Of a DNA stretch of 64,000 nt, positions 1 to 7,485 are shown piece after piece (the first letter of the stretch is position 1; each line of letters begins with the position of its first letter). Source of the stretch: Allostella vacuolata (GTDB lineage Bacteria > Pseudomonadota > Alphaproteobacteria > ATCC43930 > Allostellaceae); NCBI GenBank assembly GCA_006739055.1, contig AP019702.1:2011001-2075000 (forward strand). The letters are read 5' to 3'. The notes under the pieces are model-generated. The model ran no database searches. It saw only the letters and a program-made list of their open reading frames with translations, and was not told the DNA's origin. Position numbers and translations under genes: made by a program.

Positions 1-109
1 GATGACGCCACGATAACGGTAACATGACAGATTCATGAAGGCCGAATGCGTCCTGCCGGTCCCGAATGCGGGACTTGCAGTCGCGGCACAACCGCGGCAC
101 GATCCGGCG

Positions 110-128
110 ATGTGATCACACATCACAT
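110..128. promoter_or_regulatory. Candidate operator palindrome upstream of the PLP lyase gene
   Basis: Two overlapping dyads lie about 35 bases upstream of the chosen start. One is the perfect 10-bp palindrome TGTGATCACA (111-120). The other is a perfect 7-bp inverted repeat, ATGTGAT and ATCACAT, separated by five bases (110-128). The GntR/FCD regulator encoded at the end of this gene cluster is a plausible ligand, because GntR factors bind short TGT..ACA-type palindromes. That assignment is inference. The 7-base gap between TGTGA and TCACA does not fit the 6-base spacing of a CRP site. Confidence 0.4.
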
Positions 129-162
129 GCCCATGGCGGCAAGTGGGGGGAGGCAAAGTCCC

Positions 163-1410
163 GTGACCAGCATTCCGCAGAAGGGGCGGCCCTGGGCCGT
201 GCTGAAGGACGAGTTGGAGGCGGCCAAGACCGGCGACTACTCGTGGCGCGACGGCCGGATGGCCGTCTATTACTACTTCCTCGACGACGAGCTGATGCGG
301 GTCCAGCAGGAGGCCTACACGGCCTACTGGACCGAGAACGCCATGGGCCAGCGCGCCTTCCCCAGCCTGAAGAAGCTGGAGGACGAGGTCCTGGCCATGG
401 GCCTCGACCTGCTGAAGGCGCCCCCTTCGGGCGGCGCCTGCTTCACCTCCGGCGGCTCGGAGAGCATCTTCCTGGCCATGCTGACGGCGCGCAACAAGGC
501 CCGCGCCGAGAAGGGGATCGACCGGCCGACCGTCGTCCTGCCGCGCACCGCCCACCCGACCTTCGACCGCGCCGCGCACTATCTGGGCGCCAAGGTCGTC
601 CGGGTGCCGACCACGCGCAACGACATGCGCGCCGACGTGGGCGCCATCGAGCGGGCGATCACGCCCGAGACGATCATGATCGTCGGCTCGGCGCCCAACT
701 ATCCGTTCGGCGTCTTCGACCCGATCACCGAGCTGGGCGCGCTGGCCGAGCGGCGCGGCCTGTGGCTGCATGTCGACGCCTGCGTCGGCGGCTTCCTGGC
801 ACCCTTCGTCCGCCGGCTCGGCTACGACATCCCGCCCTTCGAGTTCGACGTGCCGGGCGTCTGCAGCATGTCGGCCGACCTGCACAAGTACGGCATGACG
901 GCCAAGGGCGCCTCGCTGATGCTGCTGCGCGACAAGGCGTGGCAGCAGTACCAGCTGTTCGAGTTCGACAACTGGGAGCGCGGCAAGTATGCGGCCCTGA
1001 CCAGCCAGGGCTCGCGGCCGGGCGGGGCGGTGGCGGCGGCCTGGGCGGTCATGAACTATCTGGGCGAGGACGGCTACCTGCGCTGCGCGAAGGCGATCAT
1101 GGGCACCAAGGAGCGGCTCGTCGCCGGCATCAACGCCATCGACGGGCTGGCGGTGCTGGAGCCGCACGACCTCTGCATCTTCGTCTACCGGTCGATCGAT
1201 CCGGGGCTCGACATCGGTGCGGTGGCCGACGCCATGGGCCGGCGCGGCTGGCTGATCGGCCGGCAGACGGAGCCGGCCGGGATCCACCTCGCCCTCAACC
1301 CCAACCACGAGCGCATGGTCGAGCCCTACCTGGCCGACCTGCGGGCGGCGGTGGCGGAGGCGCGCGGGGTGGCACCGGTCGCCGCCGCGGCCGAGGAGCG
1401 GACGTACTAG
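163..1410 (+). CDS. Sphingosine-1-phosphate-lyase-like PLP-dependent decarboxylase/lyase
   Basis: This is a fold-type I PLP enzyme of the group II decarboxylase/sphingosine-1-phosphate lyase clan, 415 aa. The Schiff-base lysine is K242 in SADLHKYG. It is preceded by the HVDACVGGF segment holding the PLP-ring aspartate and followed by the SRPGG motif, all in the order seen in eukaryotic S1P lyases. I chose GTG at 163 because a strong SD (GGGGGGAGG, 145-153) precedes it. The open frame extends upstream to 46, but that part has no recognisable homology. It probably cleaves or decarboxylates an amino acid or amino-alcohol phosphate; the substrate is not visible. The AapJQM genes follow on the same strand, so the substrate may be an imported polar amino acid. 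The last codons belong to a 15-bp tandem repeat. Confidence 0.85.
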   Translation: MTSIPQKGRPWAVLKDELEAAKTGDYSWRDGRMAVYYYFLDDELMRVQQEAYTAYWTENAMGQRAFPSLKKLEDEVLAMGLDLLKAPPSGGACFTSGGSESIFLAMLTARNKARAEKGIDRPTVVLPRTAHPTFDRAAHYLGAKVVRVPTTRNDMRADVGAIERAITPETIMIVGSAPNYPFGVFDPITELGALAERRGLWLHVDACVGGFLAPFVRRLGYDIPPFEFDVPGVCSMSADLHKYGMTAKGASLMLLRDKAWQQYQLFEFDNWERGKYAALTSQGSRPGGAVAAAWAVMNYLGEDGYLRCAKAIMGTKERLVAGINAIDGLAVLEPHDLCIFVYRSIDPGLDIGAVADAMGRRGWLIGRQTEPAGIHLALNPNHERMVEPYLADLRAAVAEARGVAPVAAAAEERTY

Positions 1411-1470
1411 GAGCGGACATACCGGGAGCGGACAGAGCGGAAGCGGACGTACCAGGAACCGACGTATCAG
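1396..1470. repeat. Five imperfect 15-bp tandem repeats across the stop codon
   Basis: Five consecutive 15-base units, consensus GAGCGGACGTACCAG, start at 1396, 1411, 1426, 1441 and 1456. The first encodes Glu-Arg-Thr-Tyr-stop, the end of the PLP lyase. Units 4 and 5 carry CAG where unit 1 has the TAG stop. The period is a multiple of three, so the array stays in frame with the gene. Confidence 0.85.
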
Positions 1471-1543
1471 AAGGCGGCCCGGCTGGCAGCCCGCCAGGAC
1501 GGCCGCACGATCGCGCAGGTCCAACAAACGGGGAGATACGGGG

Positions 1544-2566
1544 ATGTTGAAGAAGTTCTGCATGACGGCCGTGGTGGCCCTGCTCGCGGGCGGCTTCGCC
1601 TTGTCGGCCCAGGCGGCCTCGACGCTGGAGACGGTCAAGCAGCGCGGCAAGCTTAAATGCGTGGTCGCCGAAGGCTCGGTCGCCATCGCCCAGCTCAACG
1701 ACAAGGGGCGCTGGGAAGGCTTCGACGTCGACTACTGCCGCGCGCTGGCGGCCGCCATCCTGGGTTCGGGCGAGGCGGTGGAGTTCGTGCCCATGGGCTT
1801 CGCCCAGTCGATGCCGGCGGTCCGGGCCGGCGAGGCGGAGGTGGCGGCGCGCGCCATCACCTGGACGATGAGCCGGGACACCGAGCTCGGCTTCGACTTC
1901 GTCGGACCGACGCTCTATTCCGGGTACGGCTTCATGGTCCACAAGCGGGCCGGCGTCACCGACCTCAAGGGGTTGAACGGGGCGGCCATCTGCGTGCTGG
2001 CCGGCACCGTCATTGACAGCCAGATCGCCGACTATTTCCGGCCGCGCGGCATGACGTTTACGCCCGTCGTGGTCGACAACGTCACCAACATGTATGCCCA
2101 GTACGAGGCCGGGCGTTGCGACGTCGTCACCTCCGAGCCGCCCTTCCTGGCCGCCCGGCGCAGCCGCCTGCGCGCCCCCGGCGACCACATCATCCTGAGC
2201 GAGCTGTTCTACAAGTCGCACATGGGCCCGGTCGTGCGCGACAACGACCCGCAGTTCAGCGGCATCGCCCGCTGGGCGCACTACGCCCTGGTGACCGCCG
2301 AGGAGATGGGCATCACCCAGGCGAACGTCGACGAGATGATGAAGTCCAAGGACCCGGCGGTGCGGCGCTTCCTGGGCGTGGAAGGCAACCTCGGCTCGAA
2401 GATGGGGCTGACCGACGACTTCCCGGCCAAGATCATCAAGGCGGTCGGCAACTATGGCGAGGTCTGGGAACGCAACTTCGGCATGGCCTCGCCCCTGAAG
2501 CTGCCGCGCGGCATCAACGCGCTGGAACGCGACGGCGGGCTGCAATGGGCGCCGAACTGGCGCTGA
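1544..2566 (+). CDS. aapJ: AapJ-like periplasmic binding protein of a general L-amino-acid ABC importer
   Basis: This is a solute-binding protein of the polar amino-acid family 3 (SBP_bac_3), 340 aa. The N-terminus is a Sec signal peptide: Lys-Lys, a hydrophobic stretch, then a cleavage site near SAQA (about residue 24). The mature protein begins TLETVKQRGKLKCVV, typical of AapJ/BztA proteins, and its length fits that subfamily. An SD-like GGGGAG lies a few bases before the ATG. Two AapQ/AapM-type permease genes follow within 50 bases, so this is the ligand-capturing part of one transporter. The family binds a broad range of L-amino acids; the ligand here is unknown. Readthrough of the upstream gene would overlap its first codons in another frame. 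Confidence 0.9.
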   Translation: MLKKFCMTAVVALLAGGFALSAQAASTLETVKQRGKLKCVVAEGSVAIAQLNDKGRWEGFDVDYCRALAAAILGSGEAVEFVPMGFAQSMPAVRAGEAEVAARAITWTMSRDTELGFDFVGPTLYSGYGFMVHKRAGVTDLKGLNGAAICVLAGTVIDSQIADYFRPRGMTFTPVVVDNVTNMYAQYEAGRCDVVTSEPPFLAARRSRLRAPGDHIILSELFYKSHMGPVVRDNDPQFSGIARWAHYALVTAEEMGITQANVDEMMKSKDPAVRRFLGVEGNLGSKMGLTDDFPAKIIKAVGNYGEVWERNFGMASPLKLPRGINALERDGGLQWAPNWR

Positions 2567-2613
2567 TCTAACGCTTGGGGAAAGGCCGGCGCGCCACCGC
2601 GCCGGCCGCTCCG

Positions 2614-3804
2614 ATGGCCAGCCTGTCCGCATCCCCGCCGGGCCGCGCCCCGGCATCGCGCTGGTTCAACCGCCGCGGCGTGCGCCGTGCCTTCTGGCAG
2701 GCGGTGCTGGCGCTCGCGGTGCTGGCGGCGCTGGCCTGGCTGGTCGGCAACGTGCGCCAGAACCTGCCGCGCATGGGCATCCAGTTCGGCTTCGACTTCC
2801 TGGCCCAGCCGGCCGGGTTCGAGGTGGGCGAGAACCTGATCGGCTTCGAGCCGGGGCAGAGCATCTTCCGCGCCTACCTGGCCGGCATGGTCAACACCAT
2901 CCATGTGGCGGTGCTCGGCATCATCCTGTCGACCATCCTGGCGATGCTGCTGGCGCTGGCCCGGCTGTCGCCGAACTGGCTGCTGTCCAGGCTCGCCTGG
3001 GCCTATGTCGAGCTGTTCCGCAACACGCCCCTGCTGCTCCAGCTGCTCTTCCTGCACATCACCTTCGCCCAGGTCCTGCCGGCGCCGCGCCTCGCCTGGT
3101 CGCCGCTGCCCGGGGTGTTCCTCAGCAACCGCGGCTTCATGCTGCCGTCGCTGGTCGTCGAGCCGGCGCACATCTGGGCGGCCGCCGCCTTCGGGCTCGG
3201 GCTCGTCGGGACCTGGTGGCTGCAGCGCCGCGCCCGCCGGATCCAGGAGGCGACCGGCATCCGCCCCGCCACCGGCTGGGGCACGGCGGCCCTGCTGGCC
3301 GGCCTGCCGGTCGCGGTGTTCGTGGCCGGCGGGGCGCCGTTCGCCCTCGACCTGCCGGTGCTGGGCGGCTTCAACTTCCGCGGCGGGCACACGATGAGCC
3401 CGGAATTCGCCTCGATCCTGTTCGGCCTGGTGTTCTATTCCGCCGCGTTCATGGCCGAGACGATGCGCGCCGGCATCCTCGGCGTGCGCCGCGGCCAGAT
3501 CGATGCGGCGCAGTCGCTCGGCCTCGGGCGCCTGCTGACGCTGCGCCTGGTGGTGATGCCGCAGGCGATGCGGATCATCGTGCCGCCGCTGACCAGCCAG
3601 TATCTCAGCCTGACCAAGAGCAGCTCGCTGGCGGTCGCCGTCGGCTACCCGGATCTGATGCGCGTCTACACCGTGGTCTCGGCCGACACCGGCCGGCCGA
3701 TCGAATGCATCGCGGTCGTGGTCGCGGTCTACCTGACCCTCAGCCTGCTGACGGCCCTCCTGATGAACGCCTACAACCGGCGCATCGCCCTGGTCGAGCG
3801 ATAG
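2614..3804 (+). CDS. aapQ: AapQ-like amino-acid ABC transporter permease
   Basis: This is an inner-membrane permease of the HisM/AapQ type, 396 aa from ATG 2614. The frame also opens at TTG 2575, which has no better ribosome site. A hydrophobic helix at about residues 30-50 is followed by the long periplasmic insert typical of AapQ. The C-terminal half holds the transport domain, with an ATPase-coupling loop (Ala-Gln-Ser-Leu-Gly-Leu...Met-Pro-Gln-Ala). It lies 47 bases after aapJ and 7 bases before aapM, in one transcription unit. AapQ and AapM normally pair as the channel and need AapP for energy; no aapP is present here. Confidence 0.88.
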   Translation: MASLSASPPGRAPASRWFNRRGVRRAFWQAVLALAVLAALAWLVGNVRQNLPRMGIQFGFDFLAQPAGFEVGENLIGFEPGQSIFRAYLAGMVNTIHVAVLGIILSTILAMLLALARLSPNWLLSRLAWAYVELFRNTPLLLQLLFLHITFAQVLPAPRLAWSPLPGVFLSNRGFMLPSLVVEPAHIWAAAAFGLGLVGTWWLQRRARRIQEATGIRPATGWGTAALLAGLPVAVFVAGGAPFALDLPVLGGFNFRGGHTMSPEFASILFGLVFYSAAFMAETMRAGILGVRRGQIDAAQSLGLGRLLTLRLVVMPQAMRIIVPPLTSQYLSLTKSSSLAVAVGYPDLMRVYTVVSADTGRPIECIAVVVAVYLTLSLLTALLMNAYNRRIALVER

Positions 3805-3811
3805 GCGCCGG

Positions 3812-4906
3812 ATGACCATCCTCGCCCCCGTATCCCCCCTGGGCTGGCCGGCGCGGGCCGGCCGCTGGGTCTGGCGTAACCTGTTCGGCGGCGTCGCCAA
3901 CACCGCCGTCACGTTGCTGATCCTGTGGCTCCTGGTCGAAAGCGTGCCGGGCATGGTCCGCTGGCTGGTGGTCGATGCGCTATGGGCGCCGGCCACCGCC
4001 GAGCAGTGCCTGCAGGGGGCCGGCGCCTGCTGGGCGTTCCTCCAGGCCAAGTACCGCCTGATCCTGTTCGGGCCCTATCCCTACGAGGAGCAGTGGCGCC
4101 CGGCGCTCGCCATGCTGCTGTTCTTCGCGATGGTGGCGGCGACCTGCTTCCCCCATGCGTTCCGGCTGGCGGCGCGGCCGCGGCGGCTGTTGGGCGGCTG
4201 GTTCGCCACCGTCGCGCTGATCGCCTGGCTGTTGCGCGGCGGCGCCAGCCTGGAGCCGGTCGAGGTGCGGCTGTGGGGCGGCCTGCCGCTGACCCTGATC
4301 CTGTCGGTGGTCGGGGCCTTCTGCGCCTTCTGGCTGGCGATCCTGCTGGCGCTCGGCCGGCGCTCCGCCATGCCCGTGGTGCGCTGGCTGTCGGTCGCCT
4401 ATATCGAGCTGATCCGCGGGGTGCCGCTGATCGGCCTCCTGTTCATGGCGATCGTGCTGTTCCCGCTGATCGTCCCGCCCGGGGTCGACGTCGACAAGCT
4501 GGCCCGGGCCCAGATCGCCTTCATCCTGTTCTTCGCCGCCTACATGGCCGAGGCGATCCGCGGTGGCCTGCAGGCGATCCCGGCCGGCCAGTACGAGGCG
4601 GCGGCCGCCCTCGGGCTCGGCTACTGGCGGACCATGCGGCTGGTGGTCCTGCCGCAGGCCCTGCGCGTCGTCATCCCGGCCCTGGTCAACATCTTCATCG
4701 GCGCCTTCAAGGACACCTCCCTGGTGCTGATCATCGCCATGTTCGACCTGCTCGGCTCGGCCAACGCCGCCAAGAGCGATTCCACCTGGTGGGGGCTCTA
4801 TGTCGAGGCGTACCTGTTCGTCGCCTCGATCTATCTCGTCTTCTGCGCCCTGATGTCCGCCTACAGCCAGCGGCTGGAGCGCCGGCTCGGCGCCGGCCGG
4901 GGCTGA
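3812..4906 (+). CDS. aapM: AapM-like amino-acid ABC transporter permease
   Basis: This is the second permease of the amino-acid importer, 364 aa, with several membrane segments. The binding-protein-dependent transport domain lies in the second half: PLTLILSVVGAF, then the AALGLGYWRTMRLVVLPQAL coupling loop near residues 268-287. The ATG is 7 bases after the aapQ stop. In characterised aap/bzt operons aapM is followed by the ATPase gene aapP. Here the next gene, 4 bases on, is a GntR-type regulator, so the transporter must use an ATPase encoded elsewhere. Confidence 0.88.
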   Translation: MTILAPVSPLGWPARAGRWVWRNLFGGVANTAVTLLILWLLVESVPGMVRWLVVDALWAPATAEQCLQGAGACWAFLQAKYRLILFGPYPYEEQWRPALAMLLFFAMVAATCFPHAFRLAARPRRLLGGWFATVALIAWLLRGGASLEPVEVRLWGGLPLTLILSVVGAFCAFWLAILLALGRRSAMPVVRWLSVAYIELIRGVPLIGLLFMAIVLFPLIVPPGVDVDKLARAQIAFILFFAAYMAEAIRGGLQAIPAGQYEAAAALGLGYWRTMRLVVLPQALRVVIPALVNIFIGAFKDTSLVLIIAMFDLLGSANAAKSDSTWWGLYVEAYLFVASIYLVFCALMSAYSQRLERRLGAGRG

Positions 4907-4910
4907 GGCG

Positions 4911-5594
4911 GTGCCGACCCCGTTCGAGGCGGTGGAGCGCGAGACGCTGCAGGAGGCGGCCTACCGCCAGATCCGCGCCGTCCTGATGTCGGGCGGGCTG
5001 GCCGCGGGCGAGAAGGTGACGATCCGCGGCCTGGCCGGCGATCTCGGCATGAGCTGGACGCCGATCCGCGAGGCGGTGCGGCGGCTGGCGGCCGAGGGGG
5101 CGCTCGAGGTCTCGCCCAACCGCTGGATCCGCGTGCCCAACCTGTCGGCGGACGAGCTGGGCGAACTGAAGACCATCCGCCTGATGCTGGAGGGCCATGC
5201 GGCCGAGCAGGCCGCCCTCGGCGCCACCCCGGCCTTCCTGGCCGAGCAGTGGCGGCTGGAGGCGGACATCGTCGCCTGGCGCGGCCGGGGCGACGTCAAG
5301 GGCATGATCACCCGCATCAACCGCTGGCACTTCTCGATCTACCGGGCGGCGGGCATGCCGCACCTGGTGCGGATGATCGAGGGCTTGTGGCTGCGCACCG
5401 CCCCGCACACCCATGCCCTGTTCCCGGCCTTCGCCGCGCGCGACCGCGGCCGCCACCGGCAGGTGACGCTGGAGGCGCTGGAGCGCCATGACGGTGCGGC
5501 CGCGCGGCGCTCCATGGAGAAGGACATCGAAGGGGCGCTGGATTTCCTGATCTCCCGGGCGGCGGCGGCGGCGCGGCTGCCCGAGGCGGGCTGA
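4911..5594 (+). CDS. GntR-family (FCD subfamily) transcriptional regulator
   Basis: This is a 227-aa regulator with an N-terminal winged helix-turn-helix of the GntR type (about residues 12-75, with TIRGLAGDLGMSWTPIREAV as the recognition part). A helical FCD effector domain follows (about 85-215), with the metal- and acid-binding His residues typical of FCD members. It starts at GTG, 4 bases after the aapM stop, so it is translationally coupled to the transporter genes. The likely role is local control of the lyase-transporter cluster in response to the substrate. The palindromes at 110-128 are the obvious candidate operator; this is inferred. Confidence 0.88.
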   Translation: MPTPFEAVERETLQEAAYRQIRAVLMSGGLAAGEKVTIRGLAGDLGMSWTPIREAVRRLAAEGALEVSPNRWIRVPNLSADELGELKTIRLMLEGHAAEQAALGATPAFLAEQWRLEADIVAWRGRGDVKGMITRINRWHFSIYRAAGMPHLVRMIEGLWLRTAPHTHALFPAFAARDRGRHRQVTLEALERHDGAAARRSMEKDIEGALDFLISRAAAAARLPEAG

Positions 5595-5652
5595 CCGGCC
5601 GCGCCGCCCGCCGCGACCTGTTCGTGTCCACCCCGGCCCGGCATGCGCCGGC

Positions 5653-6081
5653 CTATGGCTGTGCCCGGGCCGGTCGCAGGACGAGCCGGCCCGACGCGTT
5701 CGGGATCGCGATCTCCAGCCGGTCGGCACCGGCCGAGTAGCCGCCGGCGCGGGTCAGGTCGGCCAGGAAGCGATCGCCCAGCGACCCGGGCGGGCAGCCC
5801 ATCTTGGTGGTGGCAACCGGACCGAAGGTGAGCCGGCCCGGCCCGGAGGACTGCCAGGTGCCGCTGCCGCGGTTGCAGTCGGCACGGACGATCGCCCGGC
5901 CGTCGGCGCCGAACACCACCGTCAGGCGGCTCGGGTCATCGGGTACGGTGCCGTCCGACAGGCGGATCGCCTGCCAGGCGGTGCCGCCCAGGCTGCCGGC
6001 GCGGTCGGCCGCTCCGGGCGCGGCGCAGCCGGCGACCAGGACCGGCAGCAGGATGGCGGCGATGCGGGCGGGGATCGTCAT
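5653..6081 (-). CDS. META-domain lipoprotein
   Basis: This is a 142-aa exported protein. The N-terminus is a lipoprotein signal with lipobox LVAGC (Cys about residue 18). The rest is a META/HslJ-like domain: GTAWQAIRLSDG, VVFGADGRAIVRADCNRGSGTW, and the late TTKMGCP motif. HslJ/META proteins sit in the envelope and are linked in some bacteria to motility or antibiotic tolerance; no enzymatic role is known. The ATG overlaps the stop of the upstream MFS gene in an ATGA, so the two are coupled. The frame continues far upstream in the MFS antisense, but that part is not coding. Confidence 0.8.
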   Translation of the reverse strand: MTIPARIAAILLPVLVAGCAAPGAADRAGSLGGTAWQAIRLSDGTVPDDPSRLTVVFGADGRAIVRADCNRGSGTWQSSGPGRLTFGPVATTKMGCPPGSLGDRFLADLTRAGGYSAGADRLEIAIPNASGRLVLRPARAQP

Positions 6082-7229
6082 CGGTCGGGACTCCAGGAGG
6101 GTTTCGGGTGGGCGGGTGCGGCCCGGTTCGCCAGTGCCGCAAGCGCCAGCACGGCAAGGGCGGCGATCGGCAGCGCCGCCGGCCCGGCCGCCCCGAACAG
6201 CAGGCTGGCCAGCGCGGCGCCCAGGCCGATGCCGAGGTAGCTGGCCGACGAGTTGAGCGCCAGGACCAGGGAATGGGCCGGCGGCGGCACCAGCCCCGCC
6301 AGCCGCGACTGCTGCGGCGCGGTGAACAGCGTGCCGGCGAAGGCGCAGCCCGCCAGGGCGGCGGCCGCGGGCAGCGGGCCGAGGTCGAAGGCCAGCGCCG
6401 CCAGCATCAGGCCGAGCCCGCCCATGCCGGCCCAGACGACCGCCCCCGCGCCGACCCGGTCGGCCGCTGCTCCCGCGGCCGCGTTGCCGCCGACGCCGGC
6501 GATCCCGAACGCCAGCATCGCCGCCGGCAGCATGGGCTCCGGCAGGGCGAAGCGTTCGACCAGGACCGCGGCCATCACCGCATAGACCGTGAACTGCGCC
6601 GCCAGGACGGCACCGGTCGTCGCCAGCATCGCCGCGAGCGGGCGGAACGGCAGGTGCGCGATGGCGGCACGGCCACCCCCCGATGGCGGCTCTTCCGGAT
6701 CCCGGATGGCGATCGCGGCGGCGAGCAGGCACAGGACCGCCAGGCCCGCGATCGCCCCCATGGCGCCGCGCCAGCCCAGGCCTTGCGCGAGCCAGGTGGC
6801 CAGGGGCACGCCGCCGACGGTGGCCAGCGTGAACCCGGCGAAGACCGTCGCCAGGGCCCGGCCGCGACGCTCTTCCGGTACCAGCGCGATCGCCAGCGCC
6901 GCGCCGGCCGGTGCCACCAGGGCCCCGCCGATCGCCGCGCACGCCCGTGACAGCAGCAGGTGGGAGAAGCGGTCCGCCAGGCTTCCCCACGCCAGTCCGG
7001 CCGCGAGCAGGGCCAGCCCGGCCAGGATCAGGGGCCGGCGCCGGCCGCGGCCGAGCAGCTGGATCGCGGGCGCGGCCACCGCGAAGGTGCCCGCGAACAG
7101 CGTCGTCAGCCACCCCGCCCCGCCCGGCGGGACGCCGAAGGCGCGGGTGATCTCGCCGGCCATGCCCAGCACCGAGAGCGATGTCGTGCCGATGACGAAC
7201 ATGGCGAAGGCGATGGTCCAGAGATTCAT
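6078..7229 (-). CDS. MFS transporter (DHA1/arabinose-efflux-like exporter)
   Basis: This is a 12-helix major facilitator protein, 383 aa, almost entirely hydrophobic. A MotifA-like LLGRGRRRPLILAGL loop lies after helix 2, and ATVGGVPLATWLAQGLGWRG resembles the antiporter motif C region. Such proteins export drugs, sugars or amino acids by proton antiport. It is the first gene of a two-gene unit with the META lipoprotein (4-bp overlap) and is divergent from the trp leader about 70 bases away. The substrate cannot be read from the sequence. Confidence 0.85.
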   Translation of the reverse strand: MNLWTIAFAMFVIGTTSLSVLGMAGEITRAFGVPPGGAGWLTTLFAGTFAVAAPAIQLLGRGRRRPLILAGLALLAAGLAWGSLADRFSHLLLSRACAAIGGALVAPAGAALAIALVPEERRGRALATVFAGFTLATVGGVPLATWLAQGLGWRGAMGAIAGLAVLCLLAAAIAIRDPEEPPSGGGRAAIAHLPFRPLAAMLATTGAVLAAQFTVYAVMAAVLVERFALPEPMLPAAMLAFGIAGVGGNAAAGAAADRVGAGAVVWAGMGGLGLMLAALAFDLGPLPAAAALAGCAFAGTLFTAPQQSRLAGLVPPPAHSLVLALNSSASYLGIGLGAALASLLFGAAGPAALPIAALAVLALAALANRAAPAHPKPSWSPDR

Positions 7230-7296
7230 CGGTGTGTTCCAGGCGGTCGGCTGGCGCTGGCGGACGCGGCAACCCTGCGCGGCCGGTCCTATCCGC

Positions 7297-7326
7297 TTGA
7301 CAAACGCCCCGCCGGCGCCGTTTGAT
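7297..7326 (+). promoter_or_regulatory. Promoter of trpL-trpE(G)
   Basis: A perfect -35 box TTGACA (7297-7302) is followed after 18 bases by TTTGAT (7321-7326), which matches the -10 consensus at four of six positions. The seven bases after the -10 box bring the expected transcription start to the A of the trpL ATG at 7334. Confidence 0.7.
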
Positions 7327-7333
7327 CCCGTCC

Positions 7334-7381
7334 ATGTCGATCCGCGCGTCCTTCACCGGACTTTGGTGGCCCGCCTTCTAG
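7334..7381 (+). CDS. trpL: trp leader peptide with tandem Trp codons
   Basis: This 15-residue open frame reads MSIRASFTGLWWPAF and contains adjacent Trp codons TGG-TGG close to its stop. It lies between a strong promoter and a leader hairpin ending in a T-run, upstream of anthranilate synthase. It has no SD, and its ATG sits 8 bases after the -10 box, so it is probably translated from a leaderless mRNA. In Sinorhizobium meliloti trpL is leaderless and the released attenuator RNA and peptide act in trans. Whether that happens here is inference. Confidence 0.85.
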   Translation: MSIRASFTGLWWPAF

Positions 7382-7444
7382 GCGGTCCCTGACGCGCGTT
7401 TTCGCTTTCGAGGGCTGCCGGCCATGGTGCGGGCGGCCCTTTTT
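7371..7444 (+). terminator. trp attenuator (alternative leader hairpins and intrinsic terminator)
   Basis: The terminator stem pairs AGGGCTGCC (7411-7419) with GGCGGCCCT (7432-7440), nine pairs including one G-U. It is followed by five T residues (7440-7444). A competing hairpin right after the Trp codons pairs CCGCC (7371-7375) with GGCGG (7381-7385). The segment 7381-7390 can instead pair with the start of the terminator stem (CCCT with AGGG, GGC with GCC), giving an antiterminator. This is the classical 1:2, 2:3, 3:4 layout: stalling at the tandem Trp codons frees segment 2 and allows readthrough. Confidence 0.82.
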
Positions 7445-7485
7445 CTCGTCTGCGTCATGGCCTCTTTTCTGGAGGAGATGCAGGC

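Noticed and set aside
110-128. Possible CRP/FNR-type site (TGTGA and TCACA)
   Set aside because: The half-sites are 7 bases apart instead of 6, and the dyads fit a GntR-type operator better.
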